Assembly: GCA_018894105.1 (NCBI GenBank)
Contig: CM032117.1
Span: 41,092,501-41,156,500 of the forward strand
DNA: 64,000 nucleotides
Origin: Jacaranda mimosifolia
Taxonomy: Eukaryota; Streptophyta; Magnoliopsida; Lamiales; Bignoniaceae
Direction of reading: 5' to 3'
The notes beneath the pieces are model-generated. The model did not search any database. It had not been told where the DNA came from and was given only the letters and a program-made list of their open reading frames with translations. Below, piece by piece: positions 48,111 through 59,900 of the stretch. Positions within the stretch are counted from its first letter, which is position 1; the number at the start of each line of letters is the position of its first letter. Position numbers and translations under genes: made by a program.

Positions 48111-51100
48111 TAAAAAATATCTCGATAGTTCAATATAATTATGATATGTATCATTAAATTTATCATTAGTGCCTGATACAAATTTATCCATCAAACAAGA
48201 TAAAAACTCATAGAGTAAATATTAACTAAAAGTTACCCTATATAGTTCAAATGTAAAACCACATTAAACAAAAAAGATTCAACACCCAAAAAAAGTTCCT
48301 ACCATCCATGATTACAACTCTCAAAATGACAAGTCAGAATTTCAATTCAAAAAATCAAGTATTCTAGCCAAATATAATATAGAATAATATGCTTTACTCC
48401 ATCTAAACTTCAAAGGTAGTTCTTTTCAACAAAAGAAGTTTTTCATCATTCTTCATCCAACAAAACCTGTAAAGTCAAACAATGGATTTTAAGTCAAAAT
48501 CTAGGTAATCAACAAACAAAATGAACATTGTAACAAAATAAGAAAATAATGGTTACCAAATTTTGTGGCCAATATATACTTCTACCAATAGACTCCTCAA
48601 TAGTAGTAGAATCTAAACAGGCCGAATCAACTCCTCATCCATTTCCACTCCAACATTAACACGAACTTCACACTAATTTTTCTCAAGTTCCATTTGTCGA
48701 ACCTCTTTTAATGCATCCAAGCTTTCAATGCAGCTAATCACAATAACTTTTGATGGATCATACACACTCTTCAAAGAGATACTATTTCCTACCTACAACA
48801 TTAATGTAAAACTTGTAATTAATGAAATTATTATTGCTAAATCTATACATGCAACTAATTTTGTTCATAACTCATAAATTTGCAGCAAACAAATGAGATT
48901 CAATATTTGCCCAAAATTCAAATGTAGATAAATTCAATATCTATAAATGTGAATATAATTTTTTTTAAAAGTAGTCTTACCTTAAGACAAATCTTTTTAA
49001 CGCTTGAAGTTGAAGATCTAGCAGTGGTTTTTTGATGAGAGGAAGATAAAGGAATTCGTGGAACTTCTGGATAGGACTCCATGTTTTGTGATATGCACTT
49101 GTTCAATTTGAGAAGCTCTTCTATTTGTCTATTTTGTTCTTGTATTTTCTTGTCTTGCTTATCAGCTTTTTATGTTAATTTTTCAAGCTCCTCTTTATAA
49201 GCCTTGTTCAAGCGATAAAACCACCATTTCTAGGTTTTCCATTAGAAACACTTGATGATGTAATGTCAAATCCATACATTCTAACTTTCCTCCATTTATC
49301 TGTTCCAGTGACCTGAGAAAATATGTCATTTTTGCCATAATCTTTTACAGTAGAAGGGCGCTCACTTCTCAATTCTTCCATCTTCCGTTGCGTACAAAGT
49401 TGAATAAAAAAATATGAAGATAAAATTAAATGTATTCTATGTATTGAATAATTAGATTATATGAAGGACATCATACCAATGAACTTGCCACAACTGGGTT
49501 TGATGTATTCCCATTTTTAAGTATAACATCTTTTAAACAAATATACCCTACTTGGTTCGTCATCCATTAGATCCTCATCAGTCTCTTCATTATTTTCAGC
49601 AACCTATTTTGCTTCATTCTATAAAAACTTCACATAAATTAGCTAATTCATGACATAATAATGTCAATGGTATCATTATATATAAACAAAATATTAACCT
49701 TCATTTCTTCTTTAACTTGAGTGAAACTTCTCTTCCCAGTAATGTGATCCATAATCTTCTTCGCTATATTTTCTTTGTTGCGTGCATTTTCTTCCTGAAT
49801 GTAAATAGCAAATATAATTAAAAGATTCAACAACATTATAAATAATTTTATTCGATATGAAAAATACAGCAAACTTAGTACTCTTGCAGTTGGTGTGTTC
49901 CAACAAACAACTAAATTCTTCGATTGATTGGGGAATACCTTTTCATCATTTGAGTCAGGCCTTTTAGCTAAGTTTGCTTCAAGAGATAAGTCTGGATCAA
50001 AGAACTTTGTCTTCACTTTATTTTTTCGACTTTTCCACATTTTTCCCAAGTTCATATCAGTCCAATGCTCAAATCTAGGAGCATTATAAAACTTCTCCTA
50101 TATTATCAAACATGTATCCATATGTTATTTAATTATTTAATGTGATAATAAAAAATAAAGATCAAAAAGTGTAACATGTAATATTACCTTAACAATGCTT
50201 ATCATATTCTCTTTCACAGATGCTGGCACTTTATGCTAACTTTTCAGGGTTGATTGGGAGCTTGGAGTTGTCCTTGGAGCAAAAATATTAGGAATTGTTG
50301 CAACTCCTTTACCCTTTGATTTTTGCATAAGTGTAGCTCTTCCTCGAAGTGTTTTTCCTCTACCATTCTCTATTTGATCAAGATCAACACATTCAGGGGG
50401 CACAACTCCTTCATTTTGAGAAGCATAAGAACCGTATGGATTTTCAGTCTCAAACTTTTCTTATGCTTGTTTATTCTTTTCAATAACACCTTTAAGTGAT
50501 TCTTCCATTTGATATCTAACATCTAGTGGAACAAATTTACAAGGTCTGATGTCACCCTTTTTTCCAGCAAGACGTTTCATTCCATGCATGCCACCTCCTT
50601 TAGTTACCAATCCACAATAAGAGCAATTGAGACTTTTTGAACCATCACCAGCAACCTGTAGTGAAACATGGCTTCAAGCATTGTCATTTTTTCCACGGAC
50701 TGAAGAAACTGAACTATTGGAAGCAGTAGTAGAATCTTGCTCATAACTAGAATCCATGATCTTATTAAAAGTATAAAACAATATACAATCATATTCAAGT
50801 TCAAGCATTTATAAAAAGAAACAATTCATATGAAATCTAGTAAGAAGATTAGTAAGAAAACTGAACTCAAACTTAATCAAGTTCAATTAATCAGCAAGCA
50901 TATAATTTTTCTACAGCACTAATCCTTTTTGACATATTATCAAACACATGGCATGCATAGACTAGAGCCCTTCTCAAATGTGCTTATCTTTTAAATCAAG
51001 AACCCATGCTATCAGTTACCCATCTCAAAATCTATAGGAATAAATATTTATTCAAGAAGGAATTGCAAAAAGCCAAAAATTGAATAATAATTTCCTAACA

Positions 51101-51680
51101 TATTTGAATAAAAGAAGGGAAGAAATAGTAGCTTTCATTGGTTGGGAGAGCAACTGCGTGCCTGCGATAGGGAGAGATGGCCGACATATGCATGGGTAGC
51201 TTTCATCGAGAATTGTGGAACCGTGGCGTTGGATTTTGAAGACGCAAGGGTGAAGCCGTGAAGCTTGTTTGTGTTTTGAGTAGCAAGCAGTGAACGGGGG
51301 TGAGCTAGTAAATTTGTGCGAGTCAGTTAATTCTAAAGTCTAAAGCAAGGTTTTTTTTTGTATACAATTTTTTTGACTTTGGGTAGCTTATGGAGGTATA
51401 CCATAGCCTTAAAACTTTGTATTTAAATAAAAAAATTAAAAAATATATATTAATTTGATTAAAAATTAAATGGAAAAAACTGCTCCGGTTCAATTGAACC
51501 GTGAGTGGTTCACCAATGTGAATGATCCAACCACCGGTCTGAACGATTTTAACAAAATAAGGCCATTTTTTGTTTATTTTTTGATTTTATGAGAAAATTG
51601 GACCGGTTCGCCGAGCGATCGACGGTCCGATTGGTCCGACCTCCGGTTCAGTCCGATTTTTTAAACTATGATTGCAACAA
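48110..51680 (-). mobile_element. Decayed DNA transposon with hAT-like right end
   Basis: The segment between the LINE break and about 51680. It holds the BED/Ptta pseudogene on the minus strand. The right side (51480-51680) is rich in CGGTTC, GACCGGT and CCGGTTCAGTCCG words and a CGGTTCAATTGAACCG palindrome, typical of plant hAT termini. I found no matching left terminus, so the limits are provisional and two elements could be joined here. Confidence 0.5.
48420..50757 (-). pseudogene. BED zinc finger joined to a Ptta/En/Spm-type transposase domain, broken
   Basis: From ATG at 50757 the frame reads a Ser-rich start, then an incomplete BED finger (RGKNDNA*SH, then CSYCGLVTKGGG with GMKRLAG where the zinc-ligand His is usually found), and a hAT-type linker FAPRTTPSSQSTLKS (about 50260). 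After an intron-like gap (about 50190-50100) comes a Ptta/En/Spm-type block: RFEHWTDMNLGKMWKSRKNK, DPDLSLEANLAKRPD and ENIAKKIMDHITGKRSFTQ (about 50090-49690). A coiled-coil tail (QEQNRQIEELLKLNKC) follows near 49150-49100. At least three in-frame stops and one His replacement show decay. BED fingers bind DNA; the Ptta domain is found in CACTA-type proteins. The fusion could be real or two nested fragments. Confidence 0.65.
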
Positions 51681-53579
51681 GTAGTTTTGCTCATATCTTA
51701 AAGCTCCAATCATGCCCACTTATACAAGTGCCCCTAGGGGTTGCTCGTACCGCCAAGCACCAAGAGGTTTGCAACTTTCATGGCATTGAAAAGTGATTCT
51801 GCCAGGAGGACCAGAAAAAAAAGGTTGTGCCTAAAGAAGACGACAGCCAAAGGGAGATACTTACTTCTCACGCTTATCATGCACTAAGAGAGCAAGAGGG
51901 ATCTCCAGCCAAGATTGTTAGTCATAAGGACTGATCAACATAAAGGGATGACTACACATCTACTTATTGGGTGGTGGAGGGCGACCAAGCTTTACTCCTC
52001 GTTCACCCTCCATCCAATGCTCTAGGGAGATGGTGATGCTGCTTGGCTTTGATGAAAGGACTGGAGTTACTCCTGTGGGTGATATTCATTAGCATATCGG
52101 CTACGACTTTGTCTGCAGCTCGTGCAGATACGTCTTCCGCTAGTGCTAATAAGGTCTGCTGAGTCATTTGCAATATTGGTCCTTGAGGGAGCATAGCTTG
52201 TTGCTCAAATGGTACCTCTGATGCTGGGGACGCGCTGGGCGCTTATTTAGTTGTTGGGAGTGATTGTGCATCTAGTTTGTTTTTCTCTACATTCTCTTTT
52301 CAGGTGGGTGCTTTTGAGCTCTGAATCTTATTTGAATTCTCAACATTTTGTAAGTGAAAAGGGAGTTTCCCACAGAGGGCGCTAGATGATGTTACGTGGA
52401 ATAGGAATGTAGGTCCTTAAATTAAGGAATGGTGGACTTCTGCTCTTGGAACGCACCTGTATAGAGTTGGTGTTTGAGTTGAAAAATAATTACTTTGATA
52501 TGTTTTCTAGTGCGAAGTTATTTATACTAGTTAGGCCTTTGGTGGGCTTGAACCCATTTGAATTATTGTGTCCATCTCAGGTGGGTTTTAGTTAGGTGGG
52601 CCGAGTGACGCTTTTGGTTTAATTAATTTGATTTTTTATTTGGCTTTTACTTTTATGTCCTAAGAATCTTAATTTGACATATCAAATTAACATAATTATA
52701 TATAAAAATTAAAGTTTTATGTTTAATATTAAAAATTTAAATGTCTTATACAATGTATAAGTGTAAAATGTTAAATTAATTATTTGGAATGTATTATAAT
52801 CTATTGACTAAAGTAATATTATTTAAAAAGCAATGCCAAATTAGTTTTCGGATTTTATTTTTGTCAACTATCTTCACCTATCCTGCTTTTTCTCTCTCCA
52901 TTTACTTTTCTAACTAAGTTCTATATTTTTTTAAATGTGTTATTTTCTATAATAAATCAAAAAAATCAAGTAAAAATAATTGAGAAGATAGTATTATATA
53001 AAAATAATTTTTTTTAATTTATATATACATCTATATATATATATATATATCAAAATTTAAACATTCTCATGGAATATGGAAGACCACTAGATATATATTG
53101 ACCGTGCAATTTGAATTATTTAAATTCTAAATAGCCACCAAAACGTACAAGACGGTGTAACTTTGAATGATTTTTAAAACGACAATTGATATTATATGTG
53201 ATTTTTCTGATTTTATGATAAGCTTTTAAGTTTTGTTTTTATTATAACATATAGGATAATTCCAAGGAAAATTTTTGGTAAAAAGTCCTCTACGTTGGAA
53301 GTGGCAATTTAATAGTGTAAATGACGTAGGTGGTGCGTTACATTCCTAACTAAAATATTTTAACATATTCAGGATTTGTGTTTCAATTTCCAAGTCAAAG
53401 CATTCATGGCCGGCTATTTTCCCTTTTTGAGGGAACTAGCATGAATTTCATATTATGCACAAATAATAAGTAATAAATATTTAGATAAATTATATATTTT
53501 GATATTGATTTGATTAATTAAAATAAATATGAAATTTTTTAAACTTTCTTATAGCCTATACTTACAACTTCAAGTATAA
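51681..53579. other. Intergenic DNA without a recognised gene
   Basis: 51690-52500 has ordinary base composition, with a minus-strand frame at 52003-52194 that could be a retrotransposon gag scrap but has no diagnostic motif. 52600-53579 is AT-rich with a (TA)n tract near 53033-53050. Confidence 0.5.
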
Positions 53580-53985
53580 GGTGGTGATTGATATGCAAAA
53601 ATGGAATAAGCTGGGAATAGAATGACTTTAGGAATGAAATGAAAATGGAAAAGCAATAGTGATGGTATAACTTATTCTACGCCTGGTATGTACAAGAAAT
53701 GAGAAAGAAATGAAATTTTCATTCTTTGCTTGATTCCATTCTTATGATTAGTATTTAGCAATAACTGACATAAACGGAATGAAACTTTTTAAATGGCCAA
53801 ATTACCTTTTTGTAAAAATTTATCAAGATAAAAATATTCATTAGTAAAGTTTTTATATATTATTTTAAAAAAAAAATTGTGGGGTAAGTCTATAATTATT
53901 TAATTTCAATACACTTTTAATGTTATTCGAATAACATCAACAAATATATGCATTTTGTCTTATCAACTATGTCATGCAATTTATG

Positions 53986-54027
<42 letters not shown>

Positions 54028-54800
54028 ACAATTCTTTTGAAATTGTTTGTTCTATATTACAACTTAATAAGCTCTTTCGAACTTTTAGATAAAATATTAT
54101 TAAAAAGTTATAGAATATCTTATAACTAAAGTGCTTAACTTTTTTGTGATAAGGCTCCAACACTCTGATTGCACTTTTTTTATAAGTTTAATTTGAGGAG
54201 TCGTTGACAAGATTCATAACTCTTCATTTATTAGTTTTCTAAATATTTTTTAATCATTCGAAGAGATGAGAATATAATTAATATTATAAATTATATATAT
54301 TTCATTAGGTGCGGACCAAGTCGATGATATTTCTACTTTTTTTGCTATAAAAATTAGGAGACGCAATTTTTCTTATTTTTATTGTTTATTATTTTTACTA
54401 TTATAATAATGTATAATATTTTAGTATTTTTATAATATGACTAAAAAATATATGAGTAAAATATATAATTACATAAAAAAAAAAAATAGCAATCAAATAA
54501 ATTGGAACATGACATCAAACATTTATAAATATGAATTGTTTTAAAATCTAAAAGTTTTTGTTAAATTGTGGAGGATAATTTTGTCAAAGAAAAATATATG
54601 TTCATTCATGATGGATAGGAAATGATTAAGCCCATGAGATAGGGAGGAAATGGCTAAACCCATACATTTGGGAATAAGGATTCCTGTAAGAATGAGAATT
54701 ATCATCTCTAAATTATATAAATTAAGCATGAGTTTAAGAATAAACTTGAGAATGCACATTCCATTCCCGTTTCATTTCCGCATATCAATCATACCATATA
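53580..54800. mobile_element. Small TIR element, about 1.2 kb
   Basis: The left end GGTGGTGATTGATATGC (53581 on) faces GCATATCAATCATACC (about 54780-54795); beyond these, GGAATAGAATG on the left faces CATTCCATTCCC on the right, so the imperfect inverted repeat is at least 40 bp. There is no coding region. A (TA)n microsatellite is at 53988-54024. Flanks do not give a clear target duplication (TAA against ATA), so the superfamily (PIF/Harbinger-like or hAT-like) is open. Confidence 0.6.
53988..54024. repeat. (TA)n microsatellite
   Basis: About 18 uninterrupted TA dinucleotides. Shorter AT or CA tracts are at 53033, 55801 and 56046. Confidence 0.9.
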
Positions 54801-56223
54801 TATTAAAAGGTGCAAAAAATGGTGGCTATGTTTCAATTAGTAATGCTGCAATTCTCAATCCAAAAACTACTATGAGATATTGACACTATAGCACGTACGT
54901 ATGAGCCGCACCTTAATATGCAGCTCCCTCTAATTTACTGCTCCTATATATATATATGTATATATCCCAAATTTAAGTTAGATGGGCGGGTAGGTAATTT
55001 AAAATTACTGGAGAATATTATATAATTATATTATTATTAATAAGGTTAGTTACATGTAATCCACTAGGTACTATGTGATCAATAAAAAAAAATTAATCGA
55101 GTATATAATCAATTAGATAATAATTTGAAAGGTTTAGAAAATCTATGGATTTAATAATTCTAATGATTTAAAATTCTTTTATAGACTGCGATAATAATTT
55201 TATAGATATCGATTTGTTTTACTCTATCAATGTCTATTCACCACAAATAAACGAAAACATTTTATATATGGCAAAACCTTCCATAAAATAATTCCAACAT
55301 AAATGAATATATGAATTCCATTTATAAATTTTAATTAAAATTAAAAAGTAGAAAAGTAATTATTTTTGAATAGTTATATTTGGTAATATATCCTATTATA
55401 TTGACAAAAATGAAATTTAAATTCAACTATCTATATTAATACTTAATTTAATTTTAGATGAAAATAGCTTCTCAACAAACTCGTCATATATATAACAGGA
55501 GTAAAGAGAAACATTTCCTAAATTTAAATTGTTTTTTATGATAATTTATTAATAGATCAATAAATAAAATAGAATGTGTAAAGAAATACAAATATAAGGT
55601 ATGTCCATCTTTTCTACGGTGACCAAAAATTAATATTCTCATCCATCACTGCAAAACAATGTCATAATTTCCATCCATTTATAAGATGTCTCCTTTCCAG
55701 TTTATACTAATACATTCTTTTTCCATTAACTAGGCCTTCAAATGCCGAAAAAAAAAAAAAATAGAAATCTTATACGTACAAACAAATTCAATGCGTGTAT
55801 GCACACACACACACACTCAGAGTTGGCTAAATGTATAAACTTATATATAATTTTATTTGTCTTATTACACAACAAATATAAATTAAAAGCACCTAAATAG
55901 CAAATAGATAAATGAAGTTGCTTTAAATAATTATGGAAATAAGCAATAGACAATTAGAAAACCATTGGCAAGCCGCCAAGGCATAGAGGAATTCTAATGA
56001 AAAAATGACATTATAGAAGTTATTCATGCATTTTAATTTTTTACATATATATATATATATATATATATAGGATACGTTCTTACATGTAATATATAAAGAT
56101 AAAAGAGAAAAAGGAATTAAATTAAAAACCTTAAAGTAATTAAGTAGGCAGCATGCATGAATCATGATCATTAAACCATTGGTCTGGAATTCGATTCCCA
56201 TGTGCACATCATGAATAAACTGC
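54801..56223. other. AT-rich intergenic DNA
   Basis: No gene, inverted repeat or recognisable transposon was found. Open frames are low-complexity. Confidence 0.5.
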
Positions 56224-56649
56224 CTAAGGATGGGCATTGATGAAAGAAAGGCCCATTACGGGAATGGCAAAAGATGCCTCCAGAAGGACCCTTTGCTGAA
56301 ATGACTTTATTGTCCCTTTTCCTTCCACCACATACGAATCATGGTATTCTTTCAGCTTTTTAAGCATGCGCAAGTACTTCGCCCTCAGCCACTTCAGCTT
56401 CGCCCTTCTGCAAAGCCTCACTAGAGAGAACCCACGGCGGGGCTTCCTCGCCCCCAGCCGGATGGTGAGCAACCGCCGCTTTCTTCTGCCAATTCGAAGT
56501 GCCCGCCGGAAGGCGGTGATGGGATGGTGGGCTGCTTTGCGGGTGGCGAGTTTTTGGTTGTTTTTGTTCAGGGAATCAGTTGTTTGTGAAGACATTTTCG
56601 GTGGCTTTGTTTTTGGTTGGGGGGAATGGAAAGAGAGAGGTATTGACAC
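56224..56649 (-). CDS. Small basic plant protein of unknown function, single exon
   Basis: 141 codons from the first ATG (56649), or 123 from the second in-frame ATG (MSSQTTD, 56595), which may be the real start. The middle is strongly basic (RRALRIGRRKRRLLTIRLGA) and rich in Arg/Leu (KLKWLRAKYLRMLKKLKEY), suggesting an amphipathic helix. The C terminus has FQQRVLLEASFAIPVMGLSF, which I recognise as typical of a small uncharacterised plant protein family. Base composition is GC-richer than the surroundings and the frame is clean. A TATA-like AT stretch lies on the minus strand at about 56670-56682, 20-35 bp before the first ATG. The overlapping plus-strand frame at 56366-56686 is a shadow. 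Function and location are unknown; the basic middle could serve nuclear import or membrane or RNA contact. Confidence 0.8.
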   Translation of the reverse strand: MSIPLSFHSPQPKTKPPKMSSQTTDSLNKNNQKLATRKAAHHPITAFRRALRIGRRKRRLLTIRLGARKPRRGFSLVRLCRRAKLKWLRAKYLRMLKKLKEYHDSYVVEGKGTIKSFQQRVLLEASFAIPVMGLSFINAHP

Positions 56650-56955
56650 ATTTTGGTTATGGGTGTTTATATTATATATTTTGTAGGTAGGTGTGAATTA
56701 ATGGGGGTTGGAAATTTGTGTCACTCATAGGGATTGGGGACCGAACATGATTAAAATAAGTACCCCTATTACAATTTCTCAACTTGTAAAACTCTTGACT
56801 TCTTAACCGACAATATTTTATGCTGCCGCATGAAAAGCAAATTATCCTATTATTATCATAAAATATTTTGGCATAATTACAACAACCTCCCCTAAAATTT
56901 AGAGTAAATAAAAAAAAAATCCTATAATTTGAAAAATTACATTTACCTTCCTTAC

Positions 56956-59900
56956 TGTAACACCCTAAATTTTGGGTCCCTAAATCTAAGGTTATTATTT
57001 CAACAAAACAAAATACGAATTCAATAAATTGGGTTTAGATTTATTCCGGGTTAAATTTTAATTGACAATTGAGGAATTAAGTTGTAAATGAGAAAATTGC
57101 TTGATTGTCCAAAATTATAAGTTTCAAAGGCCAACATGGGAAAGTTAAAAGTTTAAGGACTACAAAATAAATAAATTAGGACTTAATTGCCCATAGTTAA
57201 GAATGTTTGGGGTCAATGTGCAAAAAATAAAACTTGTAAGAACTGAATTAAAGTTCTAGGGTCAAATTGAAAGACGGTTAAGAGTTTTTTTGGTGCAATT
57301 GTAGGCGGTGGGAAAATATGCAAAACTTAATTAAGTTCACAAAACCGAACGGCTGGAAAATGGTTGGAGAACCCCAAACCAATCCAAGAATCATCTTTCC
57401 CACAACTTAAGGAACAAAACCATACCAAATTTGATCCAAAACACCAAGGAATTTCACCAAAAAACAAAGGTGACAGTGAGGCGGCAACGAAGGTGGCGGT
57501 TCTGCCACTTCCAGCAGTGGAATGGGGTTAGGGTTAGTGGGGTTTTGGTCGGAATCTCATTGGCAAAGTGGTGGTAACTTCAATTTGGTGATTGGATGAT
57601 CAATGATAGATTAATTGGAGGTGGTGGTTTGACTGATTCATTGTCCCTTTTATCACGGCGAGTTGATATGTTTATTATACTGTTGTTGGTCATTTTTAGT
57701 GCATTAGTAGAGATTATCATATTGTGGACACTCATGTATGTTGATACCCTTCAGGGTAGGCTTTAGGATTGGTATCGAAAGACCACCGGGTAGAATGGAC
57801 CCACGGTGGCTAGTTTTCAGTCGATATCCTACTATTTTATACTGTCTCATAGCTAGTTGGAGGTAATTATTTATGAGCAAGGTAAGGCACGCGGCTAGCC
57901 GTGCCCGATACATGGTTACTTTACTGAGCCAATCACTTAGGAACTTGGAGGAATAAGGATTTTCTGTGTTTTCAATAGTGGAGTGATAAGGTAGGAAAAC
58001 TAACAACAACAGGTTTTGCGAAAGTATTATTGATATATTATTTGTCTATTAATCTATCTAGCAAGTTGTATCCCTCTACATGTGTAACACCTTGTATTTG
58101 ATACAGTCGTGATTGTTCTTTGTTGATTTCGTGCTTTTGTTATCATCTTATGTACGCTCATTGCTCTATTGTTAATAACTCACTAAGTTATTCGGACTTA
58201 CAGCTTGTGTTGTTTCCTTCCGTTCTTTACTCCAGATAAGAAGGAGTGACGAAGATAGACTAGATCACAGACGCGAGAGACAATAGACTTAATAAATGTA
58301 ACGATTATAGATTGTTGAGTTACTAATATAGATATGACAGGTAGGTCTTGAAAATGTTAATTGTGATCTATGGTATTTTGGTATCGAGTTAAAATGTTGA
58401 TATTTATCACTTGCGAAAATTGAATATTTGGTTTCGAAAGGATTATTTTCTCTTATCTTGAGAGCTTGTGGTACAGTTTCGAGTAGCACCTCGGCCAAAT
58501 TGGCACCTCCTATCCTGGCGCTATAGATATGGTACAGAGTCAGGTTTAGCAATCACCTGGGTAAATATGGGAATGATTTTTGGAGTTGCAATCGATGGGT
58601 TTGTTGGGGTTAAGCTTGAATAGAGAATTGATTAGGATTTGAATGCTTGGATTAGGGAAAACCTGAGCTATGTTAGAAATGATTCTTAGAATATGGAATG
58701 TATGGTTAAAGGAGATTAAGTTTGACCTTGGAATTCAAATAGGATATGAATTTTTGGGATAATGCATACTACTAATGGAGTGAAGGATTATGATTGAGGC
58801 GGCCGACTAGTGTATAAGCTATTACTCTTGAGGTATTAGGCATATGACTCTTTATGGTTTGAAGGATAATATTTGGGGAGATATACAATGTATCAATATG
58901 TCTTAGGAATTTAATTTGAGGGAAAGATAAAACATTTTAGACAGAGTTGAATTCAACAACTAGAGTAATGTTTAGGATAAGAGGTGTTTGACATGTATAC
59001 AGGTGTAACCCAAATGATGTGACTATTGAACGAATTAGTGCATTAATAGCAATAAAATGAATTAATATGACTGTAAGATGACAATGGATAGGAAAAAGAT
59101 TTGACTGCCGATAAGAGACATCCGAAGAATTTGGAGAAAAAGGTATAACATTAGGCATGAGAGATGCGACTAAAGCTAAAATCCAAAAGGAGAACAACAG
59201 ATAAAGATTTGAAACTCAAGATTTAACAAATAGAAACATTGAGGTAGAAGGATTGATATCAATATATTGGGAAGGAGAATACGGACGAAATATATCAATT
59301 GGGATTTTGACAATGTATGATTGATAGCTGAAAATTGAGGATCTGAAGTTTGACAATAAGAAGTAGAGAATAGTACATAACCTTATCTTTCTAAGGAATC
59401 GAGTATATGATCCTCTTAACTAAAAATGAGCAAAGGATTCAAGAATTGTGACATTATCTGAATGTATCTGTAGGGATCATGTATGGCAGATCAGTTATTA
59501 TTCCAAAATGAGGGACTAATGTATATATACACAAGCACGAGTGAAATTTAAGAGTTACGCATAAGTCAAACATTGATGAAATGAGTTTGCGTGTAGCAAG
59601 ATAACCAACAATCAGGATAAAGATAATAGGCTAACAGAGGATGAGAAACATTATCGAACATTGACCACGAAAGCTTAGGATCATAAGTTATGGAGATTGA
59701 AATAATATTTAAAGCTCGAACGAATACATCATAACAATGACTTGTTGTGGCATATTAGCTCGAACATGATTAGATAAATGATTTTATTAATGATATGTTA
59801 GACTTAGCTAGCATATCTCATCACAATCAAAAGCAATCAGTTAGATTGTTGAAATCTTAATACTTATAAGGATCAAATTTGTCTAGAATATACCAATGAA

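Noticed and set aside
52003..52194. Minus-strand frame resembling a gag N terminus
   Set aside because: No diagnostic motif, zinc knuckle or LTR nearby; left unassigned.
56366..56686. Plus-strand frame of 106 codons
   Set aside because: Antisense shadow of the minus-strand basic gene; no coding features of its own.
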